DNA of 18,834 nucleotides from Nephthysia sp036513515. Lineage in GTDB: Bacteria; Chloroflexota; Dormibacteria; Dormibacterales; Dormibacteraceae. Under the pieces are notes generated by a model. The model saw only the letters and a list, made by a program, of their open reading frames with translations, did not search any database and was not told the DNA's origin. Position 1 is the stretch's first letter. Every line of letters begins with the position of its first letter. The position numbers and the translations under genes were made by a program. Where the stretch lies: contig DATBYW010000049.1 in NCBI GenBank assembly GCA_036513515.1, positions 1-18,834 on the forward strand, in the 5' to 3' direction. Shown one piece after another: positions 1-7,013 of this stretch.

Positions 1-79
1 CCGCCTCCCCGAGCTGAGGCGCGCCCGCCGCCGAACCGCCTCCAACCCCCCAGACCAGCCGCCCCTGACAGGACCGGAC

Positions 80-93
80 CCCGCCTAGGCGGG
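80..93. repeat. 14-bp perfect palindrome
   Basis: The sequence CCCGCCTAGGCGGG is a perfect 14-bp palindrome. It lies just before the C/G-rich tandem repeat at 94-161. There is no gene between position 1 and 261. It could be an operator, or part of a terminator of a gene beyond the left edge, but no T-run follows it. Its role is unknown. Confidence 0.35.
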
Positions 94-161
94 TGCGGGG
101 GAAACAGGTCCCCCCCCGGCCCCTGAGATGCGGGGGAAACAGGTTTCCCCCCCGGCCCCCT
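94..161. repeat. Two-copy C/G-rich direct repeat with internal palindromes
   Basis: Two near-identical units lie at 94-124 and 129-161, with starts 35 nt apart. Each reads TGCGGGGGAAACAGGT, then a C-run, then GGCCCCT. The second unit holds a perfect inverted repeat, GGGGGAAAC (132-140) with GTTTCCCCC (143-151) around AG. In the first unit the inner part is degraded to GGGGG/CCCCC. They could be operator sites, a small repeat family or the edge of an element outside the window. Two copies without conserved spacers are not enough for a CRISPR call. Confidence 0.5.
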
Positions 162-207
162 TCCGCAAAGTGGTGTTTGGGAGGCGCTTTGAAGTTACAA
201 CTCATTC

Positions 208-226
208 GGCCGGAGTGAATCCGGCC
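208..226 (-). terminator. Candidate hairpin terminator downstream of dinB
   Basis: A 7-bp perfect stem (GGCCGGA at 208-214, TCCGGCC at 220-226) encloses a 5-nt loop. It lies about 36 nt beyond the stop codon of the leftward polymerase gene. The flank that follows on the minus strand is T/G-rich but is not a clean U-run, so intrinsic termination is only plausible. Confidence 0.35.
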
Positions 227-261
227 TATCTAGTTGCGTTGGGATCTAGTGTCCTAGGGTT

Positions 262-1374
262 CTAGTCGAACAGGGTCATCTGGAGCTCGGGCTGGGGGTG
301 TACCAGTCCGGAGACGCCGACCCCGATCAGGCGGACGGCGCGGGACTCGACGTGGGACTTCTCGAGGGCTGAGCGGGCGGCCCGGAAGATCGCCTCGCCG
401 TCGTCGGTGGGGCTGGTTCGGCTGACCTGGCGGCTCACCAGGCGGAAGTCCGGGAGCTTGAGCTTGACGTACACGGTGCGTGCCCTGACACCGTCGGAGC
501 GCAGCCGCTCGGTCAGCTTCTCCACGAGCTCACGCAGCGCATCCTCGAGCAGCGCTCGGTCGGTCACGTCGTACTCGAAAGTGGTCTCTGCGCTGATCGT
601 CTTGGCCGGCCGCGACCCGTCCACCGGAGAACGGTCCCGACCCTGGGCCAGCCGCTGCAGGACCGCGCCGCCGGTCCCCATGACCTGGATGAGCCGCTGC
701 GTCTCCTGCCCGGCCAGGTCCCCCACGGATCGCACCCCGACCAATCGAAGCCTCTCTTCAGACTTTGGCCCGAGGCCGGGGATGACGCCGATGGGCAGGG
801 GGGCGAGGAAATCGGCCTCGGTGCCCGGCAGAACCAGGACGAGGCCGTCGGGCTTCCGGCTGGCGCCGGCGATCTTCGCCACCAGCTTGCTGGTGGCCAC
901 GCCGACGCTCGCCGTGAGGCCGACCTCGGTGTGGATGGTGTACTTGATCCTCCGTGCCACGTCCTCCGGGGAGGAGGTGCCGTGACGGGTCCGGACGGTG
1001 ACGTCGAGGTACGCCTCGTCAAGCGCCACCGCCTCGATCTTCTCTGGCGAGGTGAATCGCCGGAAGATGGCGTGCACCTGCCGGCTGGTCTCCCGGTACC
1101 GGCCCGATTCCGGAGGCACCACGATCAGCTCGGGGCAGTGCTCCCTGGCTTCGTGGAGCGGCATGGCGGAGTGGACCCCGTGGCTGCGGGCCTCGTAGGA
1201 GGCGCCCATGACGACGGCTCGCCGCGAGCGACCGGCCACCACGACCGGCTTGCCACGAAGAGCCGGATCGTCACGCTGGTGGACGGACGTGTAGAAGGCG
1301 TCGAGGTCTACGTGGAGTATCGTCCGGGGCCAAGGGTCGCTGCGCGGCACGGTGAAGGCAGTTTGCCACAACAA
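262..1374 (-). CDS. dinB: DNA polymerase IV (Y-family, DinB)
   Basis: This is a Y-family translesion DNA polymerase, which copies past damaged bases with low fidelity. The palm begins with ILHVDLDAFY (residues 19-28). The catalytic acidic residues visible are Asp23 and the ALDEAYLDV pair Asp119/Glu120. Tyr28 sits at the steric-gate position. A helix-hairpin-helix region follows (IGVIPGLGPKSEERL, 195-209), and then the little-finger domain. The C-terminus QMTLFD (365-370) is a classic beta-clamp binding motif, so the 370-aa protein looks complete. One oddity is VHQRDDP where family members usually have VEQRDDP. The start is uncertain: TTG at 1374 and GTG at 1350 both lack a Shine-Dalgarno sequence, and the TTG lies inside an inverted repeat. 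The gene is separate from the glycan locus in function. Confidence 0.95.
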   Translation of the reverse strand: MLWQTAFTVPRSDPWPRTILHVDLDAFYTSVHQRDDPALRGKPVVVAGRSRRAVVMGASYEARSHGVHSAMPLHEAREHCPELIVVPPESGRYRETSRQVHAIFRRFTSPEKIEAVALDEAYLDVTVRTRHGTSSPEDVARRIKYTIHTEVGLTASVGVATSKLVAKIAGASRKPDGLVLVLPGTEADFLAPLPIGVIPGLGPKSEERLRLVGVRSVGDLAGQETQRLIQVMGTGGAVLQRLAQGRDRSPVDGSRPAKTISAETTFEYDVTDRALLEDALRELVEKLTERLRSDGVRARTVYVKLKLPDFRLVSRQVSRTSPTDDGEAIFRAARSALEKSHVESRAVRLIGVGVSGLVHPQPELQMTLFD

Positions 1375-1403
1375 GTTGTGGTTGACTCGGGGGTGGTGCG
1401 CAT
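1308..1403 (-). CDS. Possible 31-aa leader ORF overlapping the dinB start
   Basis: An ATG at 1403 has a strong Shine-Dalgarno sequence AAGGAG (complement of 1411-1416) at 7-nt spacing. It opens a 31-codon frame that ends at TAG 1308, out of frame with dinB and overlapping its first codons. The predicted peptide begins MRTTPESTTT and resembles no family I know. It could be a leader peptide that couples translation to dinB, a chance ORF, or a sign of a 1-base indel that separated dinB from its real start. It is supported only by the RBS. Confidence 0.25.
   Translation of the reverse strand: MRTTPESTTTCCGKLPSPCRAATLGPGRYST
1366..1381. promoter_or_regulatory. Operator-like inverted repeat at the dinB start
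   Basis: CCACAAC (1366-1372) and GTTGTGG (1375-1381) form perfect 7-bp arms around AA. The repeat covers the TTG candidate start of dinB. Its position suits a repressor site such as a damage-response operator. It is not an E. coli LexA box (CTGT-N8-ACAG), and it lacks the GAAC-N4-GTTC pattern of many Gram-positive LexA boxes. The binding protein is unknown. Confidence 0.35.
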
Positions 1404-1477
1404 AGTCTCGCTCCTTCGCGGCGAATCTGAGCCGGCAGGCGGCGCCCCGGCTGGTCGAAATCGCTCCCGAGGCAGGG

Positions 1478-1491
1478 GCCGGAATGCCGGC
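1478..1491 (-). terminator. Short hairpin after the mannosyltransferase stop
   Basis: GCCGG (1478-1482) and CCGGC (1487-1491) pair around AATG, a few bases beyond the stop of the leftward mannosyltransferase gene. The stem is only 5 bp and has no T-run, so it is a weak terminator candidate. Confidence 0.2.
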
Positions 1492-1495
1492 GACT

Positions 1496-2821
1496 TCAGG
1501 CGATCCAGCGACCGGCGAAGAAGAAAGTGAGCATCCCGCCCTGAACCATCAGGCCGCTCGCCGCCCACAGGTGGCCAAGGGCCGGCCGCCTCGCGGTCCA
1601 GCGTCCGATCACCAGAAAGACGGGAGCCGCAGCCAGGAGGAAGCGAGAGGTCGACTCGATCAGCTCAGGGGTGCTGAAGACGGGCGCGGACACCGATATG
1701 TAGCACAGTCCCAGGACGAAGAGGGTGAAGGCGAAGGGGATCCGCCTGATCGAGACGGCCACCACGATCAAGCAGATGGCGAGCGGCACCACGTTCAAGA
1801 GCAGATGGGCTTCGGCAGCTCCCAGCGGCTGGAACGTGAGCATCCGGCGCACGAGGCCGCCGGCGATCCGCCAGAGTGGGATGGCGGCCCGGTGCCAGTA
1901 GCTTCCCTGGACGTTGAACCAGACCAGCGGCGTTCCGAAGCGCTGCCAGAGGAAGACGCCGTAGAGCGCGAGCGCGAGCGGCGCCGCCGCCACCACAAGG
2001 AGGCCTTCAGGCAGGTCTTTGAGGTGACCGCGCCAATCCCGCAAAACCGCCTTGCTCCACCAGCCGTGTTGCCGGCCGAACTCCCAGGCCAGCGGGAGAA
2101 CCAGGGTGACAGCCGTGGGCCGGGTCAGTCCTGCCAGCAAGGCGGCCAAGGCTGCCCACTTCCAGCTTCCCCGGCGAGCGAAGTAGAGCACGAAGACGGC
2201 GGCGGCCAGAAAGGGGCCGTCCGAGTAAGGGGCGGCGAGGAAGAAGGCGAATGGATAGGAGGCCAGCACCCAGACCGCCGCCCTGGCCACGGCCTCCTCG
2301 CGATACTCGTGGGCGGCGAGAAGCGCCAGCCCGATGAAGGCCAGGAGGGTCGCCGCGTTGGCGATCCCGAAGGCGACCAGGAGTCGGATCCCGTCAAACG
2401 CCGGGGAGACCGGACCTTGCGCGTCACCCAGCGCGGCGGTAACCAGCCCGATCAGCGTTGGATACAGAGGAAAAAAGGCGCTGGTGACCGGGATTGAGTA
2501 GCCCACCTGGGAGATCAGCAGGAACCAGCGGGTGTCGAACTGGTTCCATGACTCGAGGAAGGCTTGTGCGCGAGGGGTAGCGGTGTTCCCGAAAGCCAGC
2601 ACCACGTAGGTGTAGATGACGTACGCCACCCTGGTGGCCAGCCAGACGCCGGTGGCGGCGAGCACGACCCGCTTCAAGCTCAGGGAGACGGCTTCGCGCC
2701 CGGATTCACCCTCGTCCTGTGCGGCGCGAGTGGTTTGCTCCGCCCGGAGATGCCTCTCCCGTTGAACCCCCACTGCGTCGGCGGCCGTGACAGGATGCGG
2801 GGCTTCTCGGTCGTCCAGCAC
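1496..2821 (-). CDS. PIG-V-like integral membrane mannosyltransferase
   Basis: This is a polytopic membrane protein resembling the PIG-V (GPI mannosyltransferase 2-like) family, GT-C type enzymes that take sugar from a polyprenyl-phosphate carrier on the outer face of the membrane. After a charged N-terminus (residues 1-48) comes a first membrane helix. Then comes the family signature WNQFDTRWFLLISQVGY (92-108), with Asp96 as likely catalytic acid, followed by FFPLYP (116-121). Later motifs are YPFAFFLAAPYSDGPFL (189-205) and GLTRPTAV (231-238). Many hydrophobic helices continue to the C-terminus. The GTG at 2821 is the longest start; a downstream GTG near residue 17 is also possible. The gene is divergent from rmlA. 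The sugar and the acceptor are not known. Its donor might be made by the polyprenyl-sugar-synthase-like GT2 at 17082, which is an inference. Confidence 0.8.
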   Translation of the reverse strand: MLDDREAPHPVTAADAVGVQRERHLRAEQTTRAAQDEGESGREAVSLSLKRVVLAATGVWLATRVAYVIYTYVVLAFGNTATPRAQAFLESWNQFDTRWFLLISQVGYSIPVTSAFFPLYPTLIGLVTAALGDAQGPVSPAFDGIRLLVAFGIANAATLLAFIGLALLAAHEYREEAVARAAVWVLASYPFAFFLAAPYSDGPFLAAAVFVLYFARRGSWKWAALAALLAGLTRPTAVTLVLPLAWEFGRQHGWWSKAVLRDWRGHLKDLPEGLLVVAAAPLALALYGVFLWQRFGTPLVWFNVQGSYWHRAAIPLWRIAGGLVRRMLTFQPLGAAEAHLLLNVVPLAICLIVVAVSIRRIPFAFTLFVLGLCYISVSAPVFSTPELIESTSRFLLAAAPVFLVIGRWTARRPALGHLWAASGLMVQGGMLTFFFAGRWIA

Positions 2822-2910
2822 CCGGTAACCCTAGCTCGACCCGGCACTGGAGCCGAGCTATCGACTCCAGGCTCCCTCGAGGCGCTCGCTCGTGCCGCGA
2901 TCGCGCTCGC

Positions 2911-2916
2911 TATCAT
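2911..2916 (+). promoter_or_regulatory. Possible -10 element for rmlA
   Basis: TATCAT lies 8 nt before the TTG chosen as the rmlA start, a spacing that would place transcription start at or next to the start codon. No good -35 hexamer is visible. An imperfect symmetry (CTGGAG 2847-2852, CTCCAG 2865-2870) lies upstream in the rmlA/mannosyltransferase divergent gap. Confidence 0.25.
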
Positions 2917-2924
2917 GTGGAGGC

Positions 2925-3668
2925 TTGAAAGGTGTCGTACTCGCGGGAGGTACTGGCAGCCGCCTGTATCCGCTGACCCGCATCACAAACAAGCACCTGT
3001 TGCCCATACATGACCGGCCGATGATCAGCTTTGCGATCGAGGCCCTGGTCAGGGGCGGGGTGACAGAGGTGATGCTCGTGACCGGTGGGACCCATGCTGG
3101 GGAATTTCTGCGACTTCTGGGCAATGGACACGAGCATGGCGTTGACCGCCTCTTGTACGCCTACCAGGAGCGACCCGGCGGCATCGCGGAGGCGCTGGGC
3201 CTGGCGGAACGATTCGTCGACGGTGATCGAGTGGTGGTCATGCTCGCAGACAACGTGGTGGAGCGTTCCATCAGGCCGTTCGTCGCCAATTTCCAGCGGC
3301 AGCCGGCGGGAGCCCGGATATTGCTGACTCGGATAGAGGAGCGCGAGCATCTCCGACATCTCGGTGTCCCGGAATTCGACGGCGATAACAGATTGCTGAG
3401 AATCATCGAGAAGCCCGAGGAGCCGGCCAGCAGCTTCGGGGTCACAGGAATCTACTTCTATCCCCCCGACGTGTTCAAGGTGATCCCGACACTGAAGCCG
3501 TCAGGAAGGGGAGAGCTCGAGATCAGCGACCTCAACAACTACTTCGTCGAGCTGGGTTGCATGCACTACGATGTGCTCGATGGCTTCTGGGGCGATGCAG
3601 GCGAGTCGATCGACGCGTACTACGCTGTGAACGACTTCGTACGCTCTCACAACGTAAACAAGGACTGA
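2925..3668 (+). CDS. rmlA: Glucose-1-phosphate thymidylyltransferase (RmlA-like)
   Basis: It makes dTDP-glucose from dTTP and glucose-1-phosphate, the first step to dTDP-L-rhamnose. From the TTG at 2925 the protein starts MKGVVLAGGTGSRLYPLT, which fits the family start exactly. The upstream GTG at 2892 would add 11 non-conserved residues. GGAGG ends one base before the TTG, too close for a normal ribosome site. Visible motifs are the nucleotide-binding GGTGSRL loop, NKHLLPI, QERPGGIAEAL, the metal-binding Asp in LADNV, EKPEEP, GIYFY, RGELEISDLN and FWGDAGES. At 247 aa it is the short form, without the C-terminal extension of the ~290-aa enterobacterial enzyme. rmlB follows after 10 nt, so the two form an operon. 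Another NDP-sugar product cannot be excluded, but the neighbours favour dTDP-glucose. Confidence 0.88.
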   Translation: MKGVVLAGGTGSRLYPLTRITNKHLLPIHDRPMISFAIEALVRGGVTEVMLVTGGTHAGEFLRLLGNGHEHGVDRLLYAYQERPGGIAEALGLAERFVDGDRVVVMLADNVVERSIRPFVANFQRQPAGARILLTRIEEREHLRHLGVPEFDGDNRLLRIIEKPEEPASSFGVTGIYFYPPDVFKVIPTLKPSGRGELEISDLNNYFVELGCMHYDVLDGFWGDAGESIDAYYAVNDFVRSHNVNKD

Positions 3669-3678
3669 AGGCCTCCAG

Positions 3679-4710
3679 ATGAGCCGGGAGTTTCGCCGAT
3701 TGCTGATCGCCGGGGGGGCCGGATTCATCGGGTCCAATTTCGTCCGCCTGCTTCGGAAAGAGCGACCTGGCACGGAGACCTGGGTTCTGGACAAGCTCAC
3801 CTACGCCGGCAACCTGGCGAATCTCACGGAATTCGAGGGGCAGCCCGGCTACCGCTTCGTCCAGGGCGACATCTGCGACGTGGCGCTCGTCGACCAGCTC
3901 GCTGCCGAAGTGGACGCCATAGTCAACTTCGCCGCGGAGACCCACGTTGACCGGTCGTTGATGGACCCGCTCGCCTTCGTAACCACGGATGTCTACGGTG
4001 CGGCCGTGCTCTGCGACGCAGTCAGGCGTCATGAGCACGAAGTATTTCTTCTCGTCAGCACGGACGAGGTGTACGGCGACGTCTCCTCGGGGCGTTCCAA
4101 CGAGAAAGACCCGATGGCGCCGCGGAGCCCTTACGCGGCGAGCAAGGCGGGGGGTGAGATGCTCGCCCGGTCCTATGCCGTCAGCCACGAGCTCCCACTC
4201 CTGGTGACCCGGGGCTCGAACAACTACGGTCCCTTCCAGTACCCCGAGAAGATCGTTCCCCTGCACATCACCAACGCGATCGACGGCCTCAAGCTGCCGC
4301 TCTACAACGATGGCACCGCCATTCGCGACTACCTGTTCGTCGAAGACCACTGCCGGGCCATCGATCTGGTCCTGCACGAAGCGCCGGCCGGCGAGGTCTA
4401 CAACGTCGGCACAGGCCGGGAGACGAGTGGCAATGAAGTTGCGAAGACCATCCTGGAGTTGCTTGGGAATACGGAGGAGCTGATCGAGTACGTCGCGGAC
4501 CGGCCCGGACACGACTACCGCTATGCGGTCGACGTGGACAAGCTCGAAAGACTGGGGTGGGCGCCTCGGACTGAATTCCGCGAAGGCATGGAGCGCACCG
4601 TCCGCTGGTACCAGGAGAACGAGAGCTGGTGGCGCCCGCTCAAGTCAGGCGACTACTGGGAATACTACCGGCGGAACTACCGCCCCCTTCAGCTCGACCT
4701 TCGTCCCTGA
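3679..4710 (+). CDS. rmlB: dTDP-glucose 4,6-dehydratase (RmlB)
   Basis: This is an extended short-chain dehydrogenase/reductase that converts dTDP-glucose to dTDP-4-keto-6-deoxyglucose with bound NAD. The N-terminal Rossmann motif is GGAGFIGSN. Next come DKLTYAGN, AAETHVDRS and the catalytic STDEVYGDV, where Asp and Glu act in dehydration. YAASKAGGEM supplies the Tyr-x3-Lys pair, followed by RGSNNYGPFQYPEK and the substrate-binding YNDGTAIRDYLFVEDH. The length of 343 aa is normal for the family. The ATG at 3679 has a modest GAAGG ribosome site 7 nt upstream and follows rmlA by 10 nt. It faces rmlC on the other strand across a 67-nt gap in which I see no clear terminator. The product also serves other 6-deoxysugar routes, but rmlC next door points to rhamnose. 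Confidence 0.95.
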   Translation: MSREFRRLLIAGGAGFIGSNFVRLLRKERPGTETWVLDKLTYAGNLANLTEFEGQPGYRFVQGDICDVALVDQLAAEVDAIVNFAAETHVDRSLMDPLAFVTTDVYGAAVLCDAVRRHEHEVFLLVSTDEVYGDVSSGRSNEKDPMAPRSPYAASKAGGEMLARSYAVSHELPLLVTRGSNNYGPFQYPEKIVPLHITNAIDGLKLPLYNDGTAIRDYLFVEDHCRAIDLVLHEAPAGEVYNVGTGRETSGNEVAKTILELLGNTEELIEYVADRPGHDYRYAVDVDKLERLGWAPRTEFREGMERTVRWYQENESWWRPLKSGDYWEYYRRNYRPLQLDLRP

Positions 4711-4777
4711 AATTGTTCCCTCACCTTTAGAAGCAGCCAAGATCAGTCAGCCGGTGGGGGAGAGCATCCGGGCGGCC

Positions 4778-5344
4778 TCAGACCGGATACCGGAACGCTG
4801 GGTTTTTCGAGTACTCGCGCAGGCTGGGGGCGCTCTGGTCCTTCGCCGAGAGCTTGGGACTCGAGAGTGGCCACTCAATCGCAAGGTCGGGGTCGTTCCA
4901 GGCGATGGACCCCTCCGCGGAGGGCGTGTAGTAGTTCGTGCACTTGTACTGCACCTGCGCGGTGTCGGATAGGGTCAGGAACCCGTGTCCGAAACCGGGC
5001 GGGCACCAGAGCTGGCGCATGTTCTGCTCACTCAACTCTTCAGCAACCCATCCTGCGAAGGTCGGCGAACCCACGCGGAGGTCGACGGCGACATCGAGGA
5101 CACGGCCGGTCGTGCAGCGGACCAGCTTTCCCATCGGCGCCGTCATGTCCTGATAGTGAACCCCTCGCAGCACTCCGTGTGCCGATCCCGAGTGATTGTC
5201 CTGTACGAAGTCGACATCCAGGCCCAGCTCGGCGAAGTTGCGTCTGTGCCAGTTCTCGATGAAGAAGCCTCGTTCGTCACGGAAGTACTCGGCGTCTATG
5301 AGGAGGACTCCCTCCAGGCTGCAGGGTTTCACCGTGTAGCGCAA
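4778..5344 (-). CDS. rmlC: dTDP-4-dehydrorhamnose 3,5-epimerase (RmlC)
   Basis: This cupin-fold epimerase acts on C3 and C5 of dTDP-4-keto-6-deoxyglucose, the third rhamnose step. Family motifs in order are FRDERGFFIENW (21-32), FVQDNHSGSAHGVLRGVHYQ (46-65) with catalytic His63, VRCTTGRVLDVAVDLR (75-90), CPPGFGHGFLTL (114-125), QYKCTNYY with Tyr133, and LSAKDQSAP with Asp169 as the likely partner of the His. At 188 aa it is complete. The start is a TTG at 5344, decided by the AAGGAGG ribosome site (complement of 5350-5356) at 5-nt spacing. The nearer ATG is out of frame. It lies behind the leftward glycosyltransferase (79-nt gap) and is convergent with rmlAB, so the pathway genes are split over two transcripts. 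rmlD is absent from the window. Confidence 0.95.
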   Translation of the reverse strand: MRYTVKPCSLEGVLLIDAEYFRDERGFFIENWHRRNFAELGLDVDFVQDNHSGSAHGVLRGVHYQDMTAPMGKLVRCTTGRVLDVAVDLRVGSPTFAGWVAEELSEQNMRQLWCPPGFGHGFLTLSDTAQVQYKCTNYYTPSAEGSIAWNDPDLAIEWPLSSPKLSAKDQSAPSLREYSKNPAFRYPV

Positions 5345-5349
5345 TCATT

Positions 5350-5356
5350 CCTCCTT
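5350..5356 (-). promoter_or_regulatory. Strong ribosome binding site of rmlC
   Basis: The complement reads AAGGAGG, a near-perfect anti-16S match, 5 nt before TTG 5344. It decides the TTG start in preference to an out-of-frame ATG only 1 nt from the site. Confidence 0.7.
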
Positions 5357-5423
5357 AGGTCAGCGGGTCTGGCTCTCTTCGAACCGTAATCATAGGTGCG
5401 CGCCGCACCGAGGTCGACCGGGG

Positions 5424-6800
5424 TCACCGCTTCAGCGCTGCCAGCTCCCTTCTCACTTTCCGCACTGTTCGCCTGAGGAGAGCCAGGGGGCCCTCTCGCC
5501 GCAAGAACCACACTGTCCGGCCGAGCAGGCCGTCGGGCGGTTGCAGGTCACCGCCGAGGAGTGGCGCTTTTTTCCCCGCAGCCCTTTGGCCTTCGATATC
5601 CGCCGCCGACCAGGGATCCTCGCAATAGCGCACGAGAGGTTCGAGCGCACGTTCCCAGGTGAAGAGCGGCTGGCACGCCCGAACACGCTCCATGCACGCC
5701 TGGCGCTTGCACTCGTCGCCGAGCAGCTCGATCACAGCGCCGGCGATGGCCTGCTCGTCTCGGTAGGGAACTACCCGGCCCGTGCCGTTCGCGGCGATCC
5801 ATTCGGCGAACACGTCACCCTCGGTCGCCACGCAGGGCAGCCCGGCCCAGATGTAGTCCAGGAACCTGGTCCTGAAGCTGAGCCGGGTCTCCAGGTTCTG
5901 GAAATGCATGCTGACTCCCAGGTCGGCCTCCAGAAGGAAGTCCTGCCTGCGATCGTAGGGGACCCACTCGGTGTTGAAGACGACGCCTTTGTCGCGAAGG
6001 CCAAGCTCTTCCGCCAGCTGGACAGTCTTCGCTGCCACCTCCATCTCGGGTACCGCCGGATTGGGGTGGCGCATACCGAGGAAGAGCAGACGCGCCGTGG
6101 GGACCTCTCTCATCACGGCCGGCCACGCTCTCACCAGGGACAGCGGATCAAACCAGTTGTAGACGCCACCTGCCCAGATCGCAAGCTTCGAGTCGGCATC
6201 GATTCCCTCCAGCACACCCCGCGCAGCCGGCTCTGCGCTGTGCCTGGGCGGCTCGGAAGGGATCCCGAACGGCGCGATGTCGATCAGCTTTCGCATGAGT
6301 CGGTCCTGAGCCAGGGTTTTGGGGTTCAGCCTGTTCGCCGCCAGCAGCGATCCCATCCAGAAGTCGCGTTGCCGTTCACTCGCGCAGAGGAAGAAATCGC
6401 CTATCTGGAGCTGGACCATCAGCGTGGCCAGCGTCGGCCAGTAGTTGGAGATCTGGAATACCATCGACCGATTGACGTGCGTTTCCAGCGTCTCTATTGG
6501 AAAGGGATCATAGAGATCGACGACCAGGTGCTTCCGCGTTCTGGCGAGCACCGGGTTCTTTGCCAGCACGAAACCCTGCACGATGAGAACGTCCGCCCAG
6601 CGCTCTTCCTCTGCAAGTGCTTTTTCGGTTCCGATCAGCACTTGAAATGCTGCTGGCTCAGGTTCGCTGTGCCTGGGCACGGACAGGTGCACATCGTGGC
6701 CTTTGGCGGTGAGGAGTTTGGCCATCTCCCAGCACCGGATGGCCGGACCAGCCATCGTACGGGCGACGCGATCGTTGCAGACGATCAGTACTCTTGCCAT
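5424..6800 (-). CDS. GT-B fold glycosyltransferase, paralog A
   Basis: This is a 458-aa cytoplasmic glycosyltransferase of the GT4-like, GT-B type. It starts MARVLIVCND and carries MAGPAIRCWEM at 16-26, a signature shared with the proteins at 12966 and 10280. Further blocks are VVDLYDPF (93-100), GDFFLCASERQRDFW (134-148), IWAGGVYNWFDPLSL (208-222) and SFRTRFLDYIWAGLPCVATEGD (308-329). The last block is the nucleotide-sugar-binding region of the C-terminal Rossmann domain. A basic tail, WFLRREGPLALLRRTVRKVRR (431-451), may touch the membrane. It starts with ATG and no clear ribosome site. It precedes rmlC on the same strand and is divergent from the GT2 at 7014. Identity to the 12966 paralog is about 57% over the first 330 residues, counted by eye without gaps. 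Donor and acceptor are unknown. Confidence 0.88.
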   Translation of the reverse strand: MARVLIVCNDRVARTMAGPAIRCWEMAKLLTAKGHDVHLSVPRHSEPEPAAFQVLIGTEKALAEEERWADVLIVQGFVLAKNPVLARTRKHLVVDLYDPFPIETLETHVNRSMVFQISNYWPTLATLMVQLQIGDFFLCASERQRDFWMGSLLAANRLNPKTLAQDRLMRKLIDIAPFGIPSEPPRHSAEPAARGVLEGIDADSKLAIWAGGVYNWFDPLSLVRAWPAVMREVPTARLLFLGMRHPNPAVPEMEVAAKTVQLAEELGLRDKGVVFNTEWVPYDRRQDFLLEADLGVSMHFQNLETRLSFRTRFLDYIWAGLPCVATEGDVFAEWIAANGTGRVVPYRDEQAIAGAVIELLGDECKRQACMERVRACQPLFTWERALEPLVRYCEDPWSAADIEGQRAAGKKAPLLGGDLQPPDGLLGRTVWFLRREGPLALLRRTVRKVRRELAALKR

Positions 6801-7013
6801 CTTTGTCTAGAGACCGCCGGCCACGGTAGACATGCTATAAGGATCAGGATGCGCGTCGCGCAGTCGAACTCCCTCCACGCCGGCCGCGCTTGAGGACCGC
6901 CGACCACTACGACAAGCGATACAGTTGCAGGGTTGTGACGGATTCGGACGGGCAGGGCATCGTTCGCGAAGGGGCAGGCGGCGCGACGGGCACGCGTCAG
7001 CCGGAAACCTGGC

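Noticed and set aside
94..161. CRISPR-like GCGGGGGAAAC repeats
   Set aside because: Only two units exist, with a 4-nt gap in place of a spacer, and there are no cas genes. The similarity to some type I-E repeat ends is superficial.
1366..1381. Classical LexA/SOS box before dinB
   Set aside because: The arms CCACAAC/GTTGTGG with a 2-nt centre match neither the CTGT-N8-ACAG nor the GAAC-N4-GTTC pattern, so only an unspecified operator is proposed.
1484..2497. 337-codon plus-strand frame across the mannosyltransferase gene
   Set aside because: Its translation is an Arg/Gly/Glu-rich antisense shadow with no hydrophobic or domain structure, while the minus strand encodes a clear membrane enzyme with PIG-V motifs.
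5541..6893. 450-codon open frame on the plus strand, antisense to glycosyltransferase paralog A
   Set aside because: It mirrors the real gene almost exactly. Its translation is rich in His, Arg, Gln and Asp without any domain, as expected from the complement of a GC-rich coding sequence.
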